Below, in pieces: positions 1 through 6,404 of a stretch of DNA of 14,355 nt. The stretch spans positions 1-14,355 of the forward strand of contig JAOZMQ010000034.1 in NCBI GenBank assembly GCA_029934195.1, given 5' to 3'. The notes under the pieces are model-generated. The model made no database searches. It was not told the DNA's origin and worked only from the letters and a program-made list of their open reading frames with translations. The stretch's first letter is position 1. Each line of letters opens with the position of its first letter. The position numbers and the translations under genes were made by a program. This stretch comes from Candidatus Cloacimonadota bacterium. GTDB taxonomy: Bacteria; Cloacimonadota; Cloacimonadia; Cloacimonadales; JAOZMQ01.

Positions 1-175
1 ATTCTAAAGTCGATAAAGTCAGAGACTTACCAAACCGACGCGGACGTGAGAGAAAGAATTGTCCTTCTTTCTTCAAAACCAATTTTGCGATCTCTTTTGT
101 TTTATCCACATACATACAATTATTGTCAATAATTGTTTTGAATGTATAAATACTTGTACTTAGATTTTTTCTCAT
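1..175 (-). CDS. AAA-ATPase-like protein, N-terminal part (runs off left edge)
   Basis: The minus strand from an ATG at 175 reads open to the window edge, giving the first 58 residues. The start has a GAGG Shine-Dalgarno about 9 bases upstream. Visible motifs are YVDKT at residues 22-26 and FFLSRPRRFGKSLTLS at 40-55. This pair is the signature of the AAA-ATPase-like family (formerly linked with DUF1703). Its members are usually 500-600 residues, with an N-terminal P-loop NTPase domain and a C-terminal PD-(D/E)XK nuclease-like domain; the C-terminal part lies outside the window. RRFGKS is the Walker A-like P-loop. The cellular role of the family is not established; mobile or defence-related roles have been suggested. 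It is 75 bases downstream of folK on the same strand but has its own ribosome site, so it may be a separate unit. The family call is firm; function is unknown. Confidence 0.85.
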   Translation of the reverse strand, partial: MRKNLSTSIYTFKTIIDNNCMYVDKTKEIAKLVLKKEGQFFLSRPRRFGKSLTLSTLE

Positions 176-250
176 CTTTATTTACCTCAGATTAATGCCA
201 ATATTACTATCATAAAATATTACTGCAAGATTTATTATTTTGTTAATTAA

Positions 251-715
251 TTAGGATTTCAAAAGAGACATCAAAAGTTTATTAATACTTATTTTGCAAT
301 TAGGATGAATTAAATTTGGAGCAATTTCATTTAAAGAAGTCAAAACAAATTCTCTTTTTGTTATTTCAGGATGTGGAATAGTAAGTGTAGTTGAAGATAG
401 AATTAGATTGTCAAAAAAAAGAATATCAACATCAATATTTCTTGGACCCCATTTAATTTTTCTAACCCTTTTCATTAAAATTTCTGTAGAAAGACAAGCA
501 TCAAGAAGGGCGATAGGTGAGAGGTCTGTTTGTATTTTTGCTACACAGTTTTTAAAATCAGGTTGATCTGTTAATCCATAAGGTTTGGTTGATATGATGG
601 AACTAATTTGAAGAAATTGTATCTTATATTGAGTACGCAGAATTGAAATTGCTCTTGCAATATTTTTGTCACAATTACCAATATTTGAACCGAATCCTAA
701 ATAAGCCAACGCCAT
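251..715 (-). CDS. folK: 2-amino-4-hydroxy-6-hydroxymethyldihydropteridine diphosphokinase (HPPK)
   Basis: Transfers pyrophosphate from ATP to 6-hydroxymethyl-7,8-dihydropterin, the step before dihydropteroate synthase in cytosolic folate synthesis. The 154-residue product opens with AYLGFGSNIG (residues 4-13), the pterin-binding start of HPPK. It carries GPRNIDVDILFFDN at 90-103, with the Mg-binding Asp95 and Asp97, followed by IPHPEITKREFVL at 113-125. Length is normal for a single-domain HPPK. A TTG lies immediately upstream in frame (718-716); I prefer the ATG at 715 because the product then begins MALAYLG, the usual HPPK opening. The Shine-Dalgarno is weak, and the start lies 4 bases past the folB stop, so translation is probably coupled to folB. 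It is the last gene of the rfaE2-rseC-folB-folK set. No clear terminator follows. Confidence 0.95.
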   Translation of the reverse strand: MALAYLGFGSNIGNCDKNIARAISILRTQYKIQFLQISSIISTKPYGLTDQPDFKNCVAKIQTDLSPIALLDACLSTEILMKRVRKIKWGPRNIDVDILFFDNLILSSTTLTIPHPEITKREFVLTSLNEIAPNLIHPNCKISINKLLMSLLKS

Positions 716-719
716 CAAT

Positions 720-1076
720 TTATCTCGATCTACTCATCTCCAATTCAACGGAGCTTAAAGTACCATTAATTGGCACTGATGGTTTTTTGATTTTTACATT
801 AATATATTTAAGACCGGGGAAAGTATTAAAAACAGTCTCAATCATTTCATTAGCACAATTTTCCAATAGAAGAAATTGTTTATTTTCCATTATATGTTTG
901 ATTGTAGAATAGACTTTTGTATAATCAATTGTATCACTTAATTCTTTAATTTTAATATCATTTTCATCTTCAGTTTCAAAAGTAAATGTAACAATAAATC
1001 TTTGTCCTAATTTACGTTCTTCAGGATAAACTCCATGAAATCCGTAAAATATCATGTCATTAAGGTGTACTTTCAT
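720..1076 (-). CDS. folB: Dihydroneopterin aldolase
   Basis: Cleaves 7,8-dihydroneopterin to 6-hydroxymethyldihydropterin and glycolaldehyde, and usually also epimerises the substrate, supplying FolK encoded next. The 118 residues match the family length. Typical motifs are FYGFHGVYPEERKLGQ at 10-25, with the active-site Glu of the GVxxEE segment; DTIDYTKVY at 48-56; LLENCANEMI at 70-79, with the pterin-anchoring Glu; and KIKKPSVPI near 95-103, with the catalytic Lys. The ATG overlaps the stop of the upstream RseC-like gene as ATGA, so the two are translationally coupled. The enzyme is a cytosolic homo-oligomer in known relatives. folP and folE are not in the window, so this is only part of the folate pathway. 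Confidence 0.95.
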   Translation of the reverse strand: MKVHLNDMIFYGFHGVYPEERKLGQRFIVTFTFETEDENDIKIKELSDTIDYTKVYSTIKHIMENKQFLLLENCANEMIETVFNTFPGLKYINVKIKKPSVPINGTLSSVELEMSRSR

Positions 1077-1513
1077 TTTTTTTCTCCAAAATCTAATTTT
1101 CCCTCAATAATAAATTTTACCTTTTTCCCAAAAGTTTTATCAAAAAGATGAATCAAAAATCCACTCAAAAGTAAACTTGTAAGCGATATTAAAACAGAAG
1201 TATTTTCAATTAAGTGAAAACCAAATTTTGCAATTGCATAAAAAATAATCATTAAAATAATTGGGAAAATGAAAATTAAAAAAGACGAAAGTAGTTTTGT
1301 TGTAGGAGCTATTGAGACTTGAACCATTGTTCCTGTTTCTAATTTTAAAGGGCTATCGACCCACTGTGTAATTGAAGGAGCACTTTCCCCTGCACAAACC
1401 CCATTTAAACCACAACTCTTACACGATCCATTACGAAGAATTTCTATTAAATATTTTCCATTTTTGACTTCTTTAATTATTGCAGAGTCTGAGCTATTTT
1501 TATTATCAAGCAT
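1073..1513 (-). CDS. rseC: RseC/MucC-family membrane protein (SoxR-reducing system type)
   Basis: A 146-residue inner-membrane protein. It has a cytoplasmic N-terminal part with a C-x2-C-x5-C motif (Cys31, Cys34, Cys40, in SCKSCGLNGVC), then the family's VQVSIAPTTKLLSSFLIF segment leading into two hydrophobic helices, about residues 74-96 and 103-122, and a short charged tail. This arrangement is that of RseC/MucC (PF04246). In E. coli RseC acts with the Rsx/Rnf-like complex in reducing SoxR and is encoded beside rpoE. Here neither partner is in the window. The gene instead starts inside the rfaE2 stop (TAATG) and ends overlapping the folB start (ATGA), so it is made with an LPS-sugar enzyme and folate enzymes. 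The family call is good; the specific SoxR role is not supported by context. Confidence 0.85.
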   Translation of the reverse strand: MLDNKNSSDSAIIKEVKNGKYLIEILRNGSCKSCGLNGVCAGESAPSITQWVDSPLKLETGTMVQVSIAPTTKLLSSFLIFIFPIILMIIFYAIAKFGFHLIENTSVLISLTSLLLSGFLIHLFDKTFGKKVKFIIEGKLDFGEKK

Positions 1514-1983
1514 TATTGTCTTACCTCTTTTATTTTATTTATAGTATTTGTAGTGGATTTCCCTTCCGTAAAGTTTAAACTTTTTACAATCCCGCCATTT
1601 TTCAAAACAATATCAGAGCCTACAATACTATTAATATCCCAATCTCCGCCTTTTACGAGGATATCGGGAACAATATTATTTATTAATTTATAAGGAGTAT
1701 CTTCATCAAAAATTATTACAAAATCTACTGATGTCAAAGCCGATAAAACAATTGCTCTATCATTTTCGGAATTGATAGGTCGAGATGGTCCCTTCAATCT
1801 TTTTACTGAATTATCGCTATTTAATCCGACAATTAATTTATCTCCAAGAGATTTTGCTTCAGCAAGATATTGTACATGACCAGAATGGAGAATATCAAAA
1901 CATCCATTTGTGAAAACAAAAATTTCCTTTGAATGATTTTTTTTAGATAGAAATTCTTCTAAACTAATTATTTTTCTGAGCAT
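1513..1983 (-). CDS. rfaE2: D-glycero-beta-D-manno-heptose 1-phosphate adenylyltransferase
   Basis: Adenylylates heptose 1-phosphate to ADP-heptose, the donor for the LPS inner core. The 156-residue protein is only the nucleotidyltransferase half of HldE. It has FTNGCFDILHSGHVQYL at 24-40 with the HxGH nucleotide-binding motif (His33, His36), then KRLKGPSRPI, LVKGGDW and EGKSTTNTI near the C-terminus. All are typical of stand-alone RfaE2; the sugar-kinase half (RfaE1/HldA) is not in the window. The ATG at 1983 has an AAGGA Shine-Dalgarno. The gene begins just 25 bases after the T-tract of the pyr terminator, so it must use a promoter inside that short region or pyrF, or read-through. It implies an outer membrane with heptose-containing LPS or a heptosylated glycan; other nucleotidyltransferases of this fold are less likely given the motif set. 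Confidence 0.92.
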   Translation of the reverse strand: MLRKIISLEEFLSKKNHSKEIFVFTNGCFDILHSGHVQYLAEAKSLGDKLIVGLNSDNSVKRLKGPSRPINSENDRAIVLSALTSVDFVIIFDEDTPYKLINNIVPDILVKGGDWDINSIVGSDIVLKNGGIVKSLNFTEGKSTTNTINKIKEVRQ

Positions 1984-2008
1984 TATTTTTTCCTTACTTT
2001 TTTACAAT

Positions 2009-2048
2009 AAAAAATGAGCTTTAGATAAAAAAATAATCTTAAAGCTCA
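2009..2048 (-). terminator. Rho-independent terminator of the pyr operon
   Basis: On the minus strand, 16 bases past the pyrF stop, the arms TGAGCTTTA (2048-2040) and TAAAGCTCA (2023-2015) form a perfect 9-bp stem. It can extend by GAT/ATC after one bulged base, with an A/T-rich loop. Six T residues (2014-2009) follow at once. Placement after the last pyr gene, and the T-tract on only one side, support a terminator working in the minus direction and marking the end of the pyr operon. Confidence 0.85.
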
Positions 2049-2064
2049 AAATGTGAAATATTAT

Positions 2065-2859
2065 TTATAAACAATTGTTAATACTATTTTTCAAAGAAAT
2101 TGTAGCTTTTCTCGAAGCTTCAGCAAAATCTTTTTCGGAAGAGGCAAAGATAATACCACGAGATGAATTAATCAATAAAAGTGGATTGTCTTTTGAAGAA
2201 ATTGCATTATTCATAACAACTTCCAAATTACCACCTTGTGCTCCGATTCCCGGAACAAGAAAAATTGATTCTGGCATTAATTCTCTAATTTCTTTTAATT
2301 CTTTACTATTTGTTCCACCAACAACAGCCCCAATTTGTTTACTATCAGATTTTAAAACCATTTCTCCAATGACTTTGAATAACTGCTCTCTTTTTAAATA
2401 ATCATTTGCAGATTTATTTGAGGTTAGCACAAGAAGAAACTTCATTTTATCTGGATATTCCAAAAGAGGATCAATAACATCACTTCCCATTAAAGGATTA
2501 ACTGTAATGGAATCGACAGCAAGTTCTTCAAAAAAAGCTTTTGCATAATGCTTCATTGTATTTCCAATATCTCCAACTTTAACATCAAGAATCACTGGAA
2601 TTTCGGAAGGAATATAAGCAATAGTTTTTTCTAAAGCTTCAAAGCCTTTTTTTCCAGCTGAGAGATAAAAAGCAAAGTTTGGTTTATAACAAGCTGTGAC
2701 ATCTTTAGTAGCATCAATTATTTCTTTATTAAATGAATAAATTGGATTATTTTCTCTGTTAAGGAAACTTGGTATTTTTGTAATATCACTATCTAAGCCA
2801 ACACAAACAAATGAGTGATTTTTTTTAGTAATATCCAAATATTTTTTAAAGAAAGACAT
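2065..2859 (-). CDS. pyrF: Orotidine 5'-phosphate decarboxylase
   Basis: Decarboxylates OMP to UMP, the last step of de novo pyrimidine synthesis, as a cytosolic TIM-barrel enzyme. From the ATG at 2859 the product has 264 residues, the length of the longer PyrF subfamily. The substrate-binding KPNFAFY is at 59-65 and the catalytic Asp92-x-Lys94-x-x-Asp97 array (LDVKVGDIGNT) at 91-101. VPGIGAQGG and the phosphate-binding INSSRGI occur later. An in-frame TTG at 2874 would add five residues, but it overlaps the Shine-Dalgarno AAAGGAG, so 2859 is the better start. It is the last gene of the pyr operon, 43 bases after pyrR from this start, and is followed by the terminator. The Asp/Lys/Asp catalytic residues are intact, so the enzyme should be active. 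Confidence 0.95.
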   Translation of the reverse strand: MSFFKKYLDITKKNHSFVCVGLDSDITKIPSFLNRENNPIYSFNKEIIDATKDVTACYKPNFAFYLSAGKKGFEALEKTIAYIPSEIPVILDVKVGDIGNTMKHYAKAFFEELAVDSITVNPLMGSDVIDPLLEYPDKMKFLLVLTSNKSANDYLKREQLFKVIGEMVLKSDSKQIGAVVGGTNSKELKEIRELMPESIFLVPGIGAQGGNLEVVMNNAISSKDNPLLLINSSRGIIFASSEKDFAEASRKATISLKNSINNCL

Positions 2860-2864
2860 TTTTT

Positions 2865-2871
2865 CTCCTTT
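2865..2871 (-). promoter_or_regulatory. Shine-Dalgarno deciding the pyrF start
   Basis: AAAGGAG on the minus strand sits 5 bases before the ATG at 2859. The alternative TTG at 2874 lies immediately upstream of this site and has no comparable ribosome site, so the shorter protein is the likely product. Confidence 0.8.
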
Positions 2872-2902
2872 CAATATTTTCTATAAAATTGACGAATATT
2901 TA

Positions 2903-3448
2903 TTAATCTTCATCACGAAGAACTATTTTTACAGATTCCTCACCATCAGTTTGCTCAAAACAAACTTTGATTATTTCTTCTGTGGAAGTAGGAACATTTT
3001 TTCCTACATAATTTGCTTTAATTGGCAGTTCTCGATGACCTCTATCAATTAAGACGCAAAGTTGAATTTTATTTGGTCTTCCAAAATCTAATACTGCATC
3101 AATTGCAGCACGAACGGTTCTTCCAGTATAAAGGACATCATCAATCAAAATTACATTTGATTTGTTAATATCAAAATCCATTTTAGAACCTTTTATTACC
3201 GGTTGATGAGCGATTGTAGATAAATCATCACGATATAAAGTAATATCTAAAATTCCGATTGGAACTTCAATATTTTCTATTGATTTTAGATGTTCTGCAA
3301 TTCTCTCAGCCATAGGCACGCCACGACTTCTAATTCCAACTAAATAAAGATTTTCAAGCCCCCTATTTTGCTCTATTATTTCATGTGCAATACGTTTCAA
3401 TGATCTTTCAATTGCTGTTTCATCCATTATTATACTTTTAGTTTTCAT
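2903..3448 (-). CDS. pyrR: Bifunctional PyrR: pyr mRNA-binding regulator / uracil phosphoribosyltransferase
   Basis: In characterised relatives PyrR binds hairpins in pyr leader RNA when UMP/UTP is abundant, reducing pyr expression; many also convert uracil and PRPP to UMP. The 181-residue protein aligns along its length with Bacillus PyrR. It has RIAHEIIEQN at 19-28, LVGIRSRG at 36-43, DITLYRDDLS at 68-77, the PRPP loop VILIDDVLYTGRTVRAA at 99-115, and DRGHRELPIKANYVGKN at 135-151. From memory of Bacillus mutagenesis, RNA-contact positions His22, Arg141, Arg146 and Lys152 correspond here to His22, Arg139, Lys144 and Lys150, while Thr18 is Lys. RNA binding is therefore plausible, and a matching hairpin lies in the leader (7443-7473). 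The ATG at 3448 has a strong GGAGG 7 bases upstream. It sits between pyrD and pyrF, so it should respond to its own regulation. Confidence 0.95.
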   Translation of the reverse strand: MKTKSIIMDETAIERSLKRIAHEIIEQNRGLENLYLVGIRSRGVPMAERIAEHLKSIENIEVPIGILDITLYRDDLSTIAHQPVIKGSKMDFDINKSNVILIDDVLYTGRTVRAAIDAVLDFGRPNKIQLCVLIDRGHRELPIKANYVGKNVPTSTEEIIKVCFEQTDGEESVKIVLRDED

Positions 3449-3465
3449 TGATATTCCTCCAAGAA

Positions 3466-4374
3466 TTAATTTATTCCGTTTATTTTTCCAATAATTTCTG
3501 TCAAATTTTGATTACGAGATAAAAAATGACGGTTTAAGTTGTCAATAGTTTCGATAGTGATTTTTGGATTTACAAAATTATAAGTTCCAATAGCCACAAC
3601 ATTTGCTCCTGCATAAAAAAATTCTAAAGCATCTTTCCAATTACTAACCCCGCCCATTGCAAGAATTGGAATTTTTACATTAGATGAAACTCTATAAACA
3701 TTCTGTATTGCAACCGGTTTTATTGCCGGACCGCTATAACCGGCAATTCCTCTTCTAATATGAGATTTCCCGGATTTCCAATCAATTGACATTCCCAATA
3801 ATGTGTTTATCAAAGCCAAACTGTTTGCACCAGCATCTTCTGCAGCTTTAGCAATAGAAACAATATCGGTGACATTTGGTGTGAGCTTTATTATCAGTTC
3901 TTTATCTGTTTGTGATGCCAGTTGTTTGGTTAATTTATAGACAATTTTCGGATCAGTTCCAAAAGCAATTCCTTCATTTTCGACATTAGGACAAGAGACA
4001 TTTACTTCATAACCGGAGATGGAATCATATTTTTCTAATTCCAAGAGGATTTCAGAAAACTCATCAATTGTAGAACCTGAAAAACTTACAATAAAAGGAG
4101 TTTCATAGGTTGCATATTTTGGTAAAACATTTTCTATAAATCCTTTTAATCCGGGATTCTGTAATCCGATAGAATTTAATAATCCATTGGAAGTTTCATA
4201 AAGACGAGGAGGTGGGTTTCCAATTTTTTCATTTTTTGTAATCGTTTTAGATACAATCGCTCCAAGTGAATTAAAATCGATGAAGTTATTGTTTTCTACT
4301 CCAAAAGTTCCGGATGCGACAGTTATCGGATTTTTTAGCTCCAATTTACCCAATTTTGTTTTTAATCTATTCAT
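3466..4374 (-). CDS. pyrD: Dihydroorotate dehydrogenase, class 1B catalytic subunit
   Basis: FMN enzyme oxidising dihydroorotate to orotate, passing electrons to PyrK and then NAD+. The 302-residue barrel protein shows GxxPPPRLYE (52-60), GLLNSIGLQNPG (64-75), and GYEVNVSCPNVENEG at 121-135. The last places a Cys (Cys128) as catalytic base, as in class 1 enzymes; class 2 enzymes use Ser. FMN-phosphate segments AMGGVSNWKDALEF and AGANVVAIGT follow. The absence of an N-terminal membrane extension and the adjacent pyrK make this the heterotetrameric 1B type. Its ATG overlaps the end of pyrK by 8 bases, which indicates coupled synthesis of the two subunits in a fixed complex. Confidence 0.95.
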   Translation of the reverse strand: MNRLKTKLGKLELKNPITVASGTFGVENNNFIDFNSLGAIVSKTITKNEKIGNPPPRLYETSNGLLNSIGLQNPGLKGFIENVLPKYATYETPFIVSFSGSTIDEFSEILLELEKYDSISGYEVNVSCPNVENEGIAFGTDPKIVYKLTKQLASQTDKELIIKLTPNVTDIVSIAKAAEDAGANSLALINTLLGMSIDWKSGKSHIRRGIAGYSGPAIKPVAIQNVYRVSSNVKIPILAMGGVSNWKDALEFFYAGANVVAIGTYNFVNPKITIETIDNLNRHFLSRNQNLTEIIGKINGIN

Positions 4375-5119
4375 TCCAAATTACCTCGTTGCTATTAAAA
4401 ATTGGACCATCTTTGCAGACTGTTTTGTAAGTAAATGAATCATTTTTTTTAATTGCTACAGCACAACCGTGACAAACACCAATGCCACAAGCCATATATT
4501 CTTCTAAAGATACAAACATTTTGGTATGGAATTTTTTAGCAATCTCAGAACATTTTTTCATCATAATTTTTGGACCACAGCAATAAATTAAATCGAATTT
4601 TTTCTTTAATAGAATCTCTTCCATTCCGATTGTTACAAATCCTTTTTGTCCAGAACTACCATCATCAGTAAATGTAAAATCAGAACTAAAAATATCATTT
4701 GTTGAACGTCCGCCATGAATCCAAGTTACATTATTATTATTTGAAAGAAGTTCTTTTTTTAAGTTATGTAAAGGAGCATAACCAATTCCACCGCTGATTA
4801 AAAGAACTTCTTTTTGAGAAGGTAATTCAAAACTATTCCCAAGTGGACCGATGATATCAAGGACATCGTTTTTTTTCAAATGTGAAAAGTTTTCTGTTCC
4901 TCTACCAATTTTCTTAATCATAAATCCGACATTTTCATTTTTTACTTCAAAGACACTGATAGGTTTTCTTAATAATGGAAAATTATTTCCCGCAATTTTT
5001 ATTTCAAAGAACTGACCGGATGAAATACTTTTTGATATTTCAGGAGCATGTATCCAAAGAAGAAAATAGTCATCATTAAGCTTGATATTCTCAATTATTT
5101 TAACGAGAATATTTTTCAT
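4367..5119 (-). CDS. pyrK: Dihydroorotate dehydrogenase electron transfer subunit
   Basis: FAD and [2Fe-2S] subunit that relays electrons from PyrD's FMN to NAD+. The 250 residues contain FPLLRKPISVFE at 47-58 (flavin-binding RxPxS-type motif), LLISGGIGYAPL at 106-117 (nucleotide-binding), and the C-terminal cluster ligands Cys211-x4-Cys216-x2-Cys219-x15-Cys235 within EEYMACGIGVCHGCA. All four cysteines are present, so the iron-sulfur site should be intact. Its start shares one base with the pyrC stop (TAATG), with the Shine-Dalgarno GGAG inside the last pyrC codons. Expression is therefore tied to both neighbours. Confidence 0.95.
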   Translation of the reverse strand: MKNILVKIIENIKLNDDYFLLWIHAPEISKSISSGQFFEIKIAGNNFPLLRKPISVFEVKNENVGFMIKKIGRGTENFSHLKKNDVLDIIGPLGNSFELPSQKEVLLISGGIGYAPLHNLKKELLSNNNNVTWIHGGRSTNDIFSSDFTFTDDGSSGQKGFVTIGMEEILLKKKFDLIYCCGPKIMMKKCSEIAKKFHTKMFVSLEEYMACGIGVCHGCAVAIKKNDSFTYKTVCKDGPIFNSNEVIWNE

Positions 5120-6387
5120 TAATTACTCCATTTTAACATTCCATCACAGAATGTATTGGTGATTTTCCCAAAAAAAGTTTTTCCAATAAAAGGAGTATTA
5201 TTTGCTTTTGAAATAATATTGTCCGATTTAAAAGAAATTTTTGCATTTAAATCTGCGATAACAAGATCAGCTTTTTTCCCAACTTCAATTTTACCGGAAT
5301 TCAACTTTAAAAAATTAGCTGGTTTTTCAGACATAACTTCAATTAACTTTTCCAGAGACATTTCGTTTTTCTTTACTAAATTTGTATAAAGAGTTGCAAA
5401 TGCGGTTTCAAAACCATTAATTCCAAAAGGAGCAAGATTAAATTCTCTTTCTTTTTCAAAATCAGAATGTGGTGCATGGTCGGTTGCAATAAAATCAATT
5501 ATTCCTTCATTAAGAGCTTTAATCATTGCCTGTCGGTCATTCTCGGTTCTGAGAGGTGGTTTTACTTTAGTATTTGTGTCAAAATTTTCACAAGCATCTT
5601 CAGTTAATAGTAGGTGATGAGGAGTGACTTCAGTAGTAATTCTTAAACCATTTTTTTTGGCTTCAGCAATTATATCTACAGCTTTTTTTGTCGAAACATG
5701 AGCAATATGAACTTGGCATTTTGCTTTTTCTGCGATCATTATATTTCGGGCAATAATAATTTCTTCGGCTAATCCGGGAATTCCACCTAATCCTAATTTT
5801 GTTGACATCTTACCGGCGTTGATTTGACCGCCTTTAGACAAATTGTAATCTTCTGCATGGATTATTACCGGTATGTTGAAACTTGATGTATATTTCATTA
5901 CATTTTGTAAAAGTTTAGCATTTTGAATACAAGCACCATCATCACTGACAGCTACAATTCCACCTTCCATCATAGAGCCGATTTCGGCAATTTCTTTACC
6001 TTCTGTTTTTTTTGTCATAGCTCCGATAACTTTTACTTTGCAAAACCCAAAATCTTTTGCTTTTCTATTAATATATTCAACAGTTGCGATATTATCGATA
6101 ATCGGATCAGTATTTGGCATGCAGCAAATAGTTGTAAATCCGCCTTTTGCAGCAGCTTTAGTACCGGATATAATGTCTTCTTTATAAGTTTGACCGGGAT
6201 CTCTGAGATGTGAATGTAAATCTATAAATCCGGGGAAAACATGCTTGTTTGTTGCGTCAATTGTTGAGTCAGCATCTTTTTGAATATCTTTTCTAATTTC
6301 AATAATTCTATCGTTATCAAAAAGGACATCAACTTCTTCAAATTTGTTGTTAATATACACAAGTCCATTCTTTATTATAGTTTTCAT
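5119..6387 (-). CDS. pyrC: Dihydroorotase (class I)
   Basis: Zinc amidohydrolase that interconverts N-carbamoyl-aspartate and dihydroorotate, step 3 of pyrimidine synthesis. The 422-residue length and motifs fit class I dihydroorotase. FIDLHSHLRDPGQTYKED at 54-71 carries metal ligands His58 and His60, CCMPNTDP follows at 88-95, and Asp150 in AVSDDGA matches the bridging Asp of class I enzymes. His178 (IIHAED), His230 (HIAHVS) and the catalytic Asp303 in FIATDHAPHS complete the site. A substrate-binding FGINGFETA segment follows at 321-329. All catalytic residues are present, arguing against one of the inactive PyrC-like partners that accompany some ATCases. It follows pyrB by 17 bases with a GGAGG ribosome site. 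Confidence 0.95.
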   Translation of the reverse strand: MKTIIKNGLVYINNKFEEVDVLFDNDRIIEIRKDIQKDADSTIDATNKHVFPGFIDLHSHLRDPGQTYKEDIISGTKAAAKGGFTTICCMPNTDPIIDNIATVEYINRKAKDFGFCKVKVIGAMTKKTEGKEIAEIGSMMEGGIVAVSDDGACIQNAKLLQNVMKYTSSFNIPVIIHAEDYNLSKGGQINAGKMSTKLGLGGIPGLAEEIIIARNIMIAEKAKCQVHIAHVSTKKAVDIIAEAKKNGLRITTEVTPHHLLLTEDACENFDTNTKVKPPLRTENDRQAMIKALNEGIIDFIATDHAPHSDFEKEREFNLAPFGINGFETAFATLYTNLVKKNEMSLEKLIEVMSEKPANFLKLNSGKIEVGKKADLVIADLNAKISFKSDNIISKANNTPFIGKTFFGKITNTFCDGMLKWSN

Positions 6388-6404
6388 TGTTCCTCCGTTT
6401 AAAA

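Noticed and set aside
200..224. Two direct copies of AATATTACT with a 16-base period between the folK end and the left-edge ATPase gene
   Set aside because: Short and A/T-only apart from one base, in very A/T-rich intergenic DNA; could be an operator or the arms of a weak hairpin, but chance is as likely and there is no T-tract.
2875..2902. Imperfect CAAT/ATTG hairpin between pyrR and pyrF
   Set aside because: Very A/T-rich, bulged, and without the loop or bulge pattern of a PyrR site; no T-tract for termination.
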